Positions 1-6,001 of a stretch of 6,001 nt of DNA are shown one piece after another. The notes beneath the pieces were generated by a model. The model was not told the DNA's origin and ran no database searches. It saw only the letters and a program-made list of their open reading frames with translations. The DNA is from Betaproteobacteria bacterium (GTDB lineage: Bacteria; Pseudomonadota; Gammaproteobacteria; Burkholderiales; Rhodocyclaceae), in contig JAEHDO010000066.1 of NCBI GenBank assembly GCA_016880375.1, positions 1 to 6,001 on the forward strand, in the 5' to 3' direction. Numbering within the stretch: position 1 is the first letter of the stretch; each line of letters opens with the position of its first letter. Made by a program: the position numbers and the translations under genes.

Positions 1-1
1 C

Positions 2-685
2 GGCCAGGCGGTGGTGAAGCACGGCGTCACCCTCATCGGCTACACCGACCTGGTCGGCCGCCTGTCCAGGCAGTCGTCGACGCTGTACGCGACCAACCTG
101 TTCCGCCTCGCCGAGGAGCTGTGCAAGGCCAAGGACGGCCGCATCGACGTCAATATGGAAGACGAGGCCATCCGCGGCCTGACGGTCGTCAAGGAGGGCG
201 CGATCACCTGGCCGCCGCCCCCGCCCAAGACGCCGGCCGCGCCGCCGCAGGCCAAACCCGCCGCCGCTGCGGCGCCTGCCGCCAAGGGCCACGGCCACGG
301 CGCGTCCGAGCCGATGTCGGGCAGGTCGCTTGCCGTCGTGTTCTTCGTCGGCGCCATGCTGTTCTGGTTCATCGGCGCCAACGCGCCGGCCGCCTTCCTC
401 ACCAATTTCACGGTGTTCGTGCTGGGCTGCTTCGTCGGCTACATGGTGATCTGGAACGTCACGCCCTCGTTGCATACGCCGCTGATGAGCGTCACCAATG
501 CCATCTCCAGCATCATCGTCATCGGCGCCCTGATCCAGATCGCGCCGCCGCTGGCGGCGGGCTCGGCCGACCGGCCGGACGAGCTGATCCGCTGGATGGC
601 CATTGTCGGCATCGCACTCACCTGCATCAACATGTTCGGCGGCTTCGCCGTCACCCGCCGCATGCTGGCGATGTTCCGCAAGTAA
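2..685 (+). CDS. pntA: NAD(P) transhydrogenase subunit alpha, 3' part (5' end outside window)
   Basis: This is the C-terminal 227 residues of the alpha subunit of the proton-translocating transhydrogenase, which couples hydride transfer from NADH to NADP+ to proton entry across the inner membrane. The frame is open to the left edge, so the start lies upstream. Residues 1-69 are the end of the NAD(H)-binding domain I, including the family-typical stretch around GYTDL and SSTLYATN. A Pro/Ala-rich linker ending in GHGHG follows (about 70-104). Four predicted membrane helices come next (about 109-127, 131-154, 161-182, 197-216), containing the conserved [12 protein letters not shown] block at 158-169 and ending in MLAMFRK. 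Domain I and the membrane part are one continuous chain, as in the E. coli-type PntA, not split into PntAA and PntAB. The stop codon is followed directly by the pntB ribosome binding site, so both are surely one operon. The identification is firm. Confidence 0.97.
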   Translation, partial: GQAVVKHGVTLIGYTDLVGRLSRQSSTLYATNLFRLAEELCKAKDGRIDVNMEDEAIRGLTVVKEGAITWPPPPPKTPAAPPQAKPAAAAAPAAKGHGHGASEPMSGRSLAVVFFVGAMLFWFIGANAPAAFLTNFTVFVLGCFVGYMVIWNVTPSLHTPLMSVTNAISSIIVIGALIQIAPPLAAGSADRPDELIRWMAIVGIALTCINMFGGFAVTRRMLAMFRK

Positions 686-691
686 GGGGAA
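684..691 (+). promoter_or_regulatory. Ribosome binding site of pntB
   Basis: The purine-rich AAGGGGAA overlaps the pntA stop codon and ends 7 bases before the ATG at 699. It selects this ATG over an in-frame upstream ATG at 603 that would lie inside pntA. The overlap with the pntA stop suggests translational coupling of the two subunits. Confidence 0.8.
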
Positions 692-698
692 GCGACAC

Positions 699-2108
699 AT
701 GACCTCCAGCCTCACCACCGTCGCTTACATCGGCGCCATCATTCTCTTCATCCTCAGCCTGGGCGGGCTGTCACATCCGGAGACGTCACGCCGCGGCAAC
801 CTCTACGGCATCATCGGCATGGCCATTGCCGTGCTGGCCACCGTGCTCGGCCCGCGCGTCGCCGCCGCCGGCATCCCCTGGATCATCGCCGCCATGGTGG
901 CGGGCGCGGCCATCGGCCTCTACGCCGCGCGCACCGTGCAGATGACGCAGATGCCGGAGCTGGTGGCGCTGATGCACAGCCTGGTCGGCCTGGCCGCCTG
1001 CCTGGTCGGCTTCGCCAGCTACGTCGACACCTCGATCCAATTCGCCGGCGCCGAGAAGGTCATTCACGAAGTCGAGATCTACATCGGCATCCTCATCGGC
1101 GCAGTGACCTTCTCCGGCTCGGTGATCGCCTTCGGCAAGCTCTCCGGCAAGATAGGCGGCAAGCCGATGCTGCTGCCCGGCCGCCACTGGATGAACCTTG
1201 CCGGCCTGCTGGTGGTGCTCTGGTTCGGCCGCGAGTTCGTCATGGCGCCGACGGTAGCGGCCGGCATGATGCCGCTGATCGTCATGACGGCGATCGCCTT
1301 GCTATTCGGCATCCACATGGTGATGGCCATCGGCGGTGCCGACATGCCGGTGGTGGTGTCGATGCTCAACAGCTACTCCGGCTGGGCGGCAGCGGCGACC
1401 GGTTTCATGCTGTCGAACAACCTGCTCATCGTCACCGGTGCGCTGGTGGGCTCCTCCGGCGCCATCCTCTCCTACATCATGTGCCGCGCCATGAACCGCA
1501 ACTTCATCAGCGTCATTGCCGGCGGCTTCGGCACCGGCGGCGGCGCAGCGGCGGCGAAGGGCGGCGAGCAGCCGGCGGGCGAAGTCGTGCCGATCAGCGC
1601 GGCGGAGACGGCGGAGCTGCTGCGCGAGGCGAAGAACGTCATCATCGTGCCGGGCTACGGCATGGCCGTGGCGCAGGCCCAGCACACGGTGTTCGAGATC
1701 ACCCGCCACCTGCGCGAGATGGGCGTCAACGTGCGCTTCGGCATCCACCCGGTGGCCGGCCGCATGCCCGGCCACATGAACGTGCTGCTGGCGGAAGCGA
1801 AAGTCCCCTACGACATCGTGATGGAGATGGACGAGATCAACGCCGACTTCCCCGACACCGACGTCGCCATGGTGATCGGCGCCAACGACATCGTGAACCC
1901 GGCGGCGCAGGACGACCCCGCCAGCCCCATCGCCGGCATGCCGGTGCTGGAAGTGTGGAAGGCCAGGACCTCGATCGTCATGAAGCGCAGCATGGCCTCC
2001 GGCTATGCCGGCGTCGACAACCCGCTCTTCTACAAGGACAACAACCGCATGCTCTTCGGCGATGCGAAGAAGATGCTGGACGAGGTGCTGGTGGCGATGA
2101 AGGCATGA
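699..2108 (+). CDS. pntB: NAD(P) transhydrogenase subunit beta
   Basis: This is the complete beta subunit (469 residues; the E. coli protein is about 460), partner of PntA in the inner-membrane transhydrogenase. Residues 1 to about 275 form the hydrophobic domain II with many membrane helices, beginning right after the start with a helix near 8-23 and the [13 protein letters not shown] motif. Residues from about 300 form the cytosolic NADP(H)-binding domain III. It has the [11 protein letters not shown] fingerprint at 319-329, [19 protein letters not shown] from 350, the [15 protein letters not shown] loop near 393-407, and KRSM...GYAG from 429, all at family-typical spacing. The start at 699 is chosen from the ribosome binding site and because the protein then begins as known PntB proteins do. 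It sits 13 bases after pntA and is followed by an intrinsic terminator, so pntAB ends here. No key residue appears lost; the enzyme should be active and supply NADPH. Confidence 0.98.
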   Translation: MTSSLTTVAYIGAIILFILSLGGLSHPETSRRGNLYGIIGMAIAVLATVLGPRVAAAGIPWIIAAMVAGAAIGLYAARTVQMTQMPELVALMHSLVGLAACLVGFASYVDTSIQFAGAEKVIHEVEIYIGILIGAVTFSGSVIAFGKLSGKIGGKPMLLPGRHWMNLAGLLVVLWFGREFVMAPTVAAGMMPLIVMTAIALLFGIHMVMAIGGADMPVVVSMLNSYSGWAAAATGFMLSNNLLIVTGALVGSSGAILSYIMCRAMNRNFISVIAGGFGTGGGAAAAKGGEQPAGEVVPISAAETAELLREAKNVIIVPGYGMAVAQAQHTVFEITRHLREMGVNVRFGIHPVAGRMPGHMNVLLAEAKVPYDIVMEMDEINADFPDTDVAMVIGANDIVNPAAQDDPASPIAGMPVLEVWKARTSIVMKRSMASGYAGVDNPLFYKDNNRMLFGDAKKMLDEVLVAMKA

Positions 2109-2134
2109 CGGCCGGCCGCAGGCGCTGCAGGAAT

Positions 2135-2159
2135 AACGCCCGCGTTTGCGGGCGTTTTT
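2135..2159 (+). terminator. Intrinsic terminator of the pntAB operon
   Basis: A perfect 9-bp inverted repeat, AACGCCCGC (2135-2143) and GCGGGCGTT (2148-2156), encloses a GTTT loop and runs into five T's (2155-2159). It lies 26 bases after the pntB stop, with the T run on the downstream side for + strand transcription. This is the standard form of a Rho-independent terminator, and it implies that the following flavoprotein gene has its own promoter or depends on read-through. Confidence 0.9.
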
Positions 2160-2186
2160 CATGGCCTTCCATTCCTGATCGTTTTG

Positions 2187-3440
2187 ATGCACACGAATAC
2201 CCTTGACGAGCAGACGGTCGCGGTCATCGGCGGCGGCCCCGCCGGGCTGATGGCGGCGGAGGCCATCAGCCGGAACGGCGTGCGGGTCGATGTCTACGAT
2301 GCCATGCCCTCGACGGGACGCAAGTTCCTGCTGGCGGGGAAGGGCGGGCTCAATCTTACCCATGCCGAGCCGCGCGACCGGTTTTACTCGCGCTACGGCA
2401 TGCGCCGCCCGCAACTCGAACCGCTGCTCGATGCCTTCGGACCGGATGCGCTGCGCGACTGGGCTCGCGAGCTCGGCGTCGAAACCTTTGTCGGCACGTC
2501 CGGGCGGGTATTTCCCGTCGAGATGAAGGCGGCACCCTTGCTGCGAGCCTGGCTGCACCGCTTGCGCGAGGCCGGCGTGCGCTTCCACATGCGCCATCGC
2601 TGGCTGGGTTGGGGTGATGAGGGGACGCTCCGTTTTGCCACCCCGCAAGGCGAGCATCGGCTGCGTGCCGACGCGGTCGTGCTGGCGATGGGCGGCGGCA
2701 GCTGGCCGAAGCTCGGCTCGGACGGCGCCTGGGTGCAGTTGCTGGCGCAGCGTGGCGTAGAGGTCGCTGCACTGCGGCCCGCCAATTGCGGCTTCGATAT
2801 AGCCTGGAGCGAGCACTTTCGCACCCGCTTCGCCGGCCATTTCGTGAAGCCGGTGGTCATGTCCTTCACGGAGGCATCGGGCGCCGTGCATCGCCGGCAG
2901 GGCGAATTCGTCGTGACGGCGAACGGCGTCGAGGGCAGCCTGATCTATGCGCTGTCGGCAGCTCTGCGCGACAGGATCGCCGCAGCGGGCGCTGTGGTCA
3001 TCCATCTCGACCTGGCGCCGGGGAGGGACCTGCCGCGCCTGATCGAGGAGCTGTCGCGACCGCGGGGCGCGCGTTCGATGGCGAGCCACCTGCAAAGCCG
3101 GATTGGCATCAAGGGCGTGAAGGCGGGGCTGCTGCGGGAAATCGTGCCGGCGCAGGATTTCGCCGTGCCGGGCCGCCTGGCTGCCGCGATCAAGGCACTG
3201 CCATTGCGGCTTGTCGCGCCGCGTCCGCTTGAGGAGGCCATCAGCAGTGCCGGCGGCGTGGCCTTCGAGGCGCTGGATGGACATCTCATGATTCGCATGC
3301 TGCCTGGCGTGTTCTGTGCGGGCGAGATGCTGGACTGGGAAGCGCCGACCGGCGGCTACCTGCTCACCGCCTGTTTCGCCAGCGGCCGTGCCGCCGGCCT
3401 GGGGGTGCTGGCCTGGCTGGAAGGCGCTAGAGGCGAATAA
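2187..3440 (+). CDS. FAD-dependent oxidoreductase, HI0933/PP_4765-type flavoprotein
   Basis: This is a 417-residue predicted cytosolic flavoprotein. An N-terminal Rossmann motif VAVIGGGPAG (11-20) binds the ADP part of FAD. It is followed by GRKFLLAGKGGLNLTH (44-59), typical of the HI0933 family (TIGR00275/TIGR03862, also called NAD(P)/FAD-dependent oxidoreductases). AMGGGSWPKLGSDG (167-180) and the C-terminal CAGEMLDWEAPTGGYLLTAC block (377-396) with FASGRAAG are the second FAD-contacting region. The wording of the C-terminal block fits the PP_4765 subfamily best. The physiological substrate of that subfamily is not known to me, so none is assigned. The start is the ATG at 2187. A TTG stands directly before it and no clear Shine-Dalgarno sequence is visible, so initiation may be weak, but no later ATG precedes the FAD motif. 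It lies behind the pntAB terminator and 46 bases before the next gene, with which it could be co-transcribed. No metabolic link to transhydrogenase can be read from the sequence. Confidence 0.9.
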   Translation: MHTNTLDEQTVAVIGGGPAGLMAAEAISRNGVRVDVYDAMPSTGRKFLLAGKGGLNLTHAEPRDRFYSRYGMRRPQLEPLLDAFGPDALRDWARELGVETFVGTSGRVFPVEMKAAPLLRAWLHRLREAGVRFHMRHRWLGWGDEGTLRFATPQGEHRLRADAVVLAMGGGSWPKLGSDGAWVQLLAQRGVEVAALRPANCGFDIAWSEHFRTRFAGHFVKPVVMSFTEASGAVHRRQGEFVVTANGVEGSLIYALSAALRDRIAAAGAVVIHLDLAPGRDLPRLIEELSRPRGARSMASHLQSRIGIKGVKAGLLREIVPAQDFAVPGRLAAAIKALPLRLVAPRPLEEAISSAGGVAFEALDGHLMIRMLPGVFCAGEMLDWEAPTGGYLLTACFASGRAAGLGVLAWLEGARGE

Positions 3441-3486
3441 GCCCCCGTCCCTGTTGCTTTAGGGTTGAAGGGTTCAGAATGCGCCC

Positions 3487-3897
3487 ATGGACACCCTTGG
3501 CAGGATGCGCAAGCTCGGCTTCAGGAAGTGGTACGAGCGCCAGCTCATCGAGAGCCATTTCTATCTCGTTACCTGCTTTCTCGGCATCATCATGGCTGCG
3601 GCGGCCGTCGAACTCTCCGGCCGCCGGGAAAGTCTCGGCGGCCTGCTCCTTGCTGCCGGACTGGGACTTGGCGGCTGCGTGCTGTCGCTGTTCGGCTGGC
3701 AGCGCTACAAGCGCATCATGATGGTCGCCGAGCACATCGGCGACCACGCCACCTGCGTGCAATGCAATGCCTATGCGAAGTTCACCGTGGTCGATGCCGG
3801 CCAGGCGCTCCGACAAGAGCCGGTCGACATCGAGAATGCCAGCGAAGTCTGGCTCAGGGTGCACTGCCGCAAGTGCGGCAACGAGTGGATGATCTAG
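3487..3897 (+). CDS. Small membrane protein with C-terminal zinc ribbon (hypothetical)
   Basis: This is a 136-residue protein I do not recognise as a named family. A basic N-terminus with KWYERQLIESHFY (14-26) precedes two predicted membrane helices (about 25-43 and 50-70), separated by a short polar turn SGRRE. A basic segment QRYKR (72-76) follows and suggests a cytosolic C-terminal part. That tail carries two CxxC pairs, CVQC at 90-93 and CRKC at 127-130, the second in CRKCGNEWMI at the very end. This spacing is typical of a zinc-ribbon fold. The likely topology is both ends in the cytosol, joined by a helical hairpin; metal binding and topology are inferred. The frame is blocked by a TGA at 3466, so ATG 3487 is the first available ATG. 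A GAAGGG at 3467-3472 is rather far upstream (14 bases) and is better spaced for an out-of-frame ATG at 3479. The gene may ride on the flavoprotein transcript and converges on mscS with four bases between. Confidence 0.8.
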   Translation: MDTLGRMRKLGFRKWYERQLIESHFYLVTCFLGIIMAAAAVELSGRRESLGGLLLAAGLGLGGCVLSLFGWQRYKRIMMVAEHIGDHATCVQCNAYAKFTVVDAGQALRQEPVDIENASEVWLRVHCRKCGNEWMI

Positions 3898-3901
3898 CCG
3901 G

Positions 3902-4735
3902 TTAGTGCGTCGTCGGGGCATTGACGACGCGAATTTCGCGCGCAGCCCCCGGATAGTCGACACCGGCAGCGCTGATCTTCTCGACGATCGCCCGGTTGAT
4001 CTCGGCGCCCGCGGGCACGTAATCGGGCACCTTGACCCAGGGCTTCACGGCGATGCCGATCGACCGGTCGGCGAGCGTGGTCACGCCGACGATCGCCGCC
4101 GGCTCCTGCAGCACGCGCGGATTGGCCTTCACCACTTCATGGATTGCCGCGAGGGCGCGCTCGAGCTCGTCGGCCCGCGCGATCGAGACGCTCAGGTCTA
4201 ACTGGCGGATCTGGCCGTAGTTATGCAGGATCTCGCCGACGATCTTGCGGTTGGGCACCACCACCACCGAGCGGTCCGGATGGCTGAGCTTGGTGGTGAA
4301 CAGGTCGATGGACGCGACTTCGCCGTCGACCCCCACCATGGAAACGTATTCGCCCACCCGGAACGGGCGCGTAAAGATGATGACGAAGCCTGCCGCGAGG
4401 TTGCCGAGGACGCCTTGCATGGCCAGTGCGATGCCGGCGCCCGCCACGCCCAGGCCGGCGATCATCGGCAGCAGGTCCACGCCGAGATTCTGCAGCGCCA
4501 TGATCATGAAAAGGCCCAGCACCAGCAGGCGCGCGAGACGCACGACCAGCTGCCGCACCGGCGGCTCGAGGCGGAGCTTGTCCAGCCAGCGATCCAGAAT
4601 CCTGCCGACCCAGCGTCCGGCGTAGAAACCTGCGGCCAGGATGAGAATCGCCACCACGACCTTCGGCCCGAACTTGATGCCGAGGTCGATGAGCGTACTC
4701 TGCGCCTGCTCCAGTAGGGCGAGTTGATTCGACAT
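3902..4735 (-). CDS. mscS: Small-conductance mechanosensitive channel, MscS family
   Basis: This 277-residue channel subunit (E. coli MscS is about 286) should form a heptamer in the inner membrane that opens under tension and releases solutes on hypo-osmotic shock. Predicted helices are TM1 about 24-42, TM2 about 62-83 and TM3 about 88-121. TM3 has the pore-lining Gly/Ala pattern AGLGVAGAGIALAMQGVLGN (93-112), then the hallmark FTRPFRVGEYV (121-131). The cytosolic beta domain follows, with VPNRKIVGEILHNY (160-173), and then an alpha/beta domain of cage type. The end reads YPGAAREIRVV, where many relatives have a PQ-containing YPQREI form. The ATG at 4735 is fixed by a strong GGAGG seven bases upstream, although the frame stays open far upstream inside the cyclase gene. 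It follows the diguanylate cyclase by 17 bases and is probably co-transcribed with it. It could equally be named an MscS-like channel (YggB type); gating properties cannot be read from sequence. Confidence 0.95.
   Translation of the reverse strand: MSNQLALLEQAQSTLIDLGIKFGPKVVVAILILAAGFYAGRWVGRILDRWLDKLRLEPPVRQLVVRLARLLVLGLFMIMALQNLGVDLLPMIAGLGVAGAGIALAMQGVLGNLAAGFVIIFTRPFRVGEYVSMVGVDGEVASIDLFTTKLSHPDRSVVVVPNRKIVGEILHNYGQIRQLDLSVSIARADELERALAAIHEVVKANPRVLQEPAAIVGVTTLADRSIGIAVKPWVKVPDYVPAGAEINRAIVEKISAAGVDYPGAAREIRVVNAPTTH
3907..3930. other. Inverted repeat at the convergent gene junction
   Basis: GCGTCGTC (3907-3914) and GACGACGC (3923-3930) form a perfect 8-bp stem with an 8-base loop, within the last codons of mscS and just past the stop of the zinc-ribbon gene. 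Neither strand shows a T run directly after it, so it is not a standard intrinsic terminator. It might act as an mRNA-stabilising hairpin or a weak transcription stop for both convergent units. It may also be chance in GC-rich coding DNA. Confidence 0.35.
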
Positions 4736-4742
4736 GGCTTGA

Positions 4743-4747
4743 CCTCC
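4743..4747 (-). promoter_or_regulatory. Ribosome binding site of mscS
   Basis: CCTCC on the + strand reads as GGAGG on the mscS strand, seven bases before its ATG. It lies in the 17-base gap after the cyclase stop and is the strongest Shine-Dalgarno sequence in the window. It decides the mscS start and suggests the channel is translated efficiently and independently of the upstream gene. Confidence 0.85.
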
Positions 4748-4752
4748 GTTGG

Positions 4753-5934
4753 TTAGGATTGCAGACCCTGGGCGGCAGGGCGGGTGACGATGCGGTTGCG
4801 GCCGGACTGCTTGGCCTCGTACATGCGCGCGTCGGCCAGGTCGACCAGCATGCTCCAGTCGTCGACCTGGTCGGCGATGCGCTCGGCGATGCCGATGCAG
4901 GCGGTGAGCGCGCCGCCTTCCGGCCGCTCGCCGAAACCGGCGGCGCGCGCCCGTTCGAGGCCGACCGCGGCCTTTCCGGCCGCGGCATTCGGCATGATGA
5001 TGACGAACTCTTCGCCGCCCCAGCGCACGAGGATGTCGCCGGTGCGCAGTTGCTGCGTCATCTGCTGCGCGGCGGCGGTCAGCGCGCGGTCGCCGGCCTC
5101 GTGGCCATGCTCGTCGTTGATGCGCTTGAATTCGTCGAGATCGATGAAGGCCACCGCCAGCGGCGTGCCGCTGCGCACGGACTGGTTGAACTGCAGCGTC
5201 AGCAGCTCGCTGCCTCCCTGGCGCGAGAAGGCGCCGGTGAGCGGGTCGCGGATGGCGTTGCGCACCAGCGCGATGATGAAGGCGAGCTGGCTCACGCTCG
5301 CCAGCGTCGCCACCGCCCCGATCAGCAGCAGCAGCCAGAGCGTTCCCAGCGCCAGCGGCCAATCGACAGTCGGCCAGTAGAGCAGGCCGGCGCCCGCCTT
5401 TGCCACGAGGATCGGCAGCGCCAGCAGCGCCGACTCCAGCACCGTCAGCGGAAAGATCGACAGGCCGGCCAGCACCAGGAAAGGCAGGAAGGCATGGGTC
5501 GCAGCCAGCGCGCCGGCCATACCCGAGAGCGCATGCGGCCCCAGTATCACCGTCGAGTAAAGAAAGAAAAAGCTTGGCACGGAAAAAAGCAGAATCAGCG
5601 CCAGCCGCGAATTGCGTACCAGGCCTGCCGGGGTGTTGAAGAACGCCAGGATCGAGACGAAGGCCAGCGTGGCGAGGGCGCGGCCAAGCAGCAGCGCCTG
5701 CGCCAGCGCCTCGGGAAAGAACAGGTAATCGACGATGCCCCACAGCGGCGTCAGGACGGCGAACAGCGCGGCCACCAGCTTGGTGCGGGAGAGCAGCATG
5801 TCAGCCCGCCGCGCCTCGATCAGCGGAATATGGCGGCCCGGCAGAAACAGCCAGGAAAATTCTTCGCGCGCCAGCGTGCCGAACTGGGTCCCGCTGGCTT
5901 TCCTGCCGAGCAGTTCGATTTCCTTGGGCAGCAT
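4753..5934 (-). CDS. Membrane-bound diguanylate cyclase (GGDEF domain)
   Basis: This 393-residue inner-membrane enzyme is predicted to join two GTP into cyclic di-GMP, the messenger for biofilm and motility switching. Residues 1-50 are a polar N-terminal leader. About six predicted helices follow (roughly 52-72, 76-99, 109-131, 137-160, 161-186, 193-223), forming an integral membrane sensor of MASE-like layout that I cannot assign to a named type. The GGDEF domain occupies 229-385: DPLTGAFSRQGG (230-241), DLDEFKRINDEHGHEAGD (265-282) for metal and nucleotide binding, the active loop GGEEF (306-310), and ADARMYEAK...GRN (367-380). RTGD at 297-300 stands exactly five residues before GGEEF, the position of the product-inhibition I-site, so feedback control is likely. 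No EAL or HD-GYP domain is present. ATG 5934 is the first start after an in-frame stop. An alternative ATG at 5799 (Met46) would remove most of the leader but keep all helices. The gene leads a probable two-gene unit with mscS. Confidence 0.93.
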   Translation of the reverse strand: MLPKEIELLGRKASGTQFGTLAREEFSWLFLPGRHIPLIEARRADMLLSRTKLVAALFAVLTPLWGIVDYLFFPEALAQALLLGRALATLAFVSILAFFNTPAGLVRNSRLALILLFSVPSFFFLYSTVILGPHALSGMAGALAATHAFLPFLVLAGLSIFPLTVLESALLALPILVAKAGAGLLYWPTVDWPLALGTLWLLLLIGAVATLASVSQLAFIIALVRNAIRDPLTGAFSRQGGSELLTLQFNQSVRSGTPLAVAFIDLDEFKRINDEHGHEAGDRALTAAAQQMTQQLRTGDILVRWGGEEFVIIMPNAAAGKAAVGLERARAAGFGERPEGGALTACIGIAERIADQVDDWSMLVDLADARMYEAKQSGRNRIVTRPAAQGLQS

Positions 5935-6001
5935 CCTATGCGTACGCGTTCATTGATCGAGATGACGAGCAGCCTGGGTATTGACCGGGCACGATGAAGG
6001 A
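5935..6001. other. Right-edge region, no supportable gene
   Basis: These 67 bases upstream of the cyclase gene contain no gene I can support. On the - strand a frame open from the window edge ends in TAG one base before the cyclase ATG (TAGGATG), and a second ends in TGA at about 5952. Either could be the tail of an upstream gene, but the stretch is too short to judge, and both frames use third-position A/T more than the real genes here. On the + strand an ATG at 5994 runs off the edge without a ribosome binding site. No convincing promoter boxes are seen. Confidence 0.4.

Noticed and set aside
603..698. Upstream in-frame ATG for pntB giving 32 extra residues
   Set aside because: It lies within pntA coding sequence, has a Ser/Ala/Cys-rich translation unlike PntB, and the ribosome binding site at 684-691 points to ATG 699.
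2109..2130. Short palindromes (CGGCCGGCCG, GCAGGCGCTGC) between pntB and the terminator
   Set aside because: Short GC palindromes are expected by chance in this composition, and the functional hairpin is the one that follows with the T run.
1302..3284. 660-codon open frame on the - strand across pntB and the flavoprotein gene
   Set aside because: It runs antisense to two firmly identified genes and crosses the pntAB terminator. Its His/Arg/Ala-rich, low-complexity translation is typical of an antisense frame in GC-rich DNA.
3479..3721. 80-codon + strand frame starting at ATG 3479, well spaced from GAAGGG
   Set aside because: Its Ser/Ala-rich translation lacks structure and overlaps the frame with helices and paired CxxC motifs, which is clearly the protein-like one.
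3902..5743. Reading the MscS frame as a 613-residue protein with a long N-terminal extension
   Set aside because: The extension overlaps the cyclase in another frame and is Arg/Pro/Ala-rich without structure. The strong GGAGG places the real start at 4735, and the resulting length matches the MscS family.
4759..5997. 412-codon open frame on the + strand opposite the diguanylate cyclase
   Set aside because: Gln/Arg-rich composition, no recognisable domain and exact overlap with a gene holding intact GGDEF motifs mark it as an antisense shadow.

Overview
The window is a GC-rich, densely packed stretch of ordinary proteobacterial chromosome. Codon third positions are mostly G or C, intergenic gaps are short, and the encoded proteins look Gram-negative. 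Protein style (fused PntA, a PP_4765-type flavoprotein, a six-helix membrane diguanylate cyclase beside a small MscS channel) suggests a betaproteobacterium, perhaps near Rhodocyclales. That placement is inferred from general resemblance, not from a marker gene.

Left part (1-2159, + strand): the 3' end of pntA is followed 13 bases later by a complete pntB. Together they encode the membrane proton-translocating NAD(P) transhydrogenase, which uses the proton gradient to make NADPH from NADH. A textbook intrinsic terminator (2135-2159) closes this operon.

Middle (2187-3897, + strand): a complete FAD-dependent oxidoreductase of the HI0933/PP_4765 family, whose function is not established, is followed 46 bases later by a small two-helix membrane protein. 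That protein has two CxxC pairs in its cytosolic-looking tail, a probable zinc ribbon, and I do not recognise it as a named family.

Right part (3902-5934, - strand): a likely two-gene transcription unit runs leftward. A membrane-bound diguanylate cyclase with intact GGEEF active site and RxxD inhibitory site comes first, and 17 bases later a small MscS-type mechanosensitive channel with a strong ribosome binding site. It converges on the zinc-ribbon gene with only 4 bases between stop codons; an 8-bp perfect inverted repeat lies at this junction, inside the end of mscS. Bases 5935-6001 hold no gene that can be supported.

I see no mobile element, CRISPR array, tRNA, rRNA or phage signature, and no evidence for a novel multi-gene system. 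The most worthwhile leads are the unnamed zinc-ribbon membrane protein and the pairing of a cyclic-di-GMP synthase with a mechanosensitive channel.
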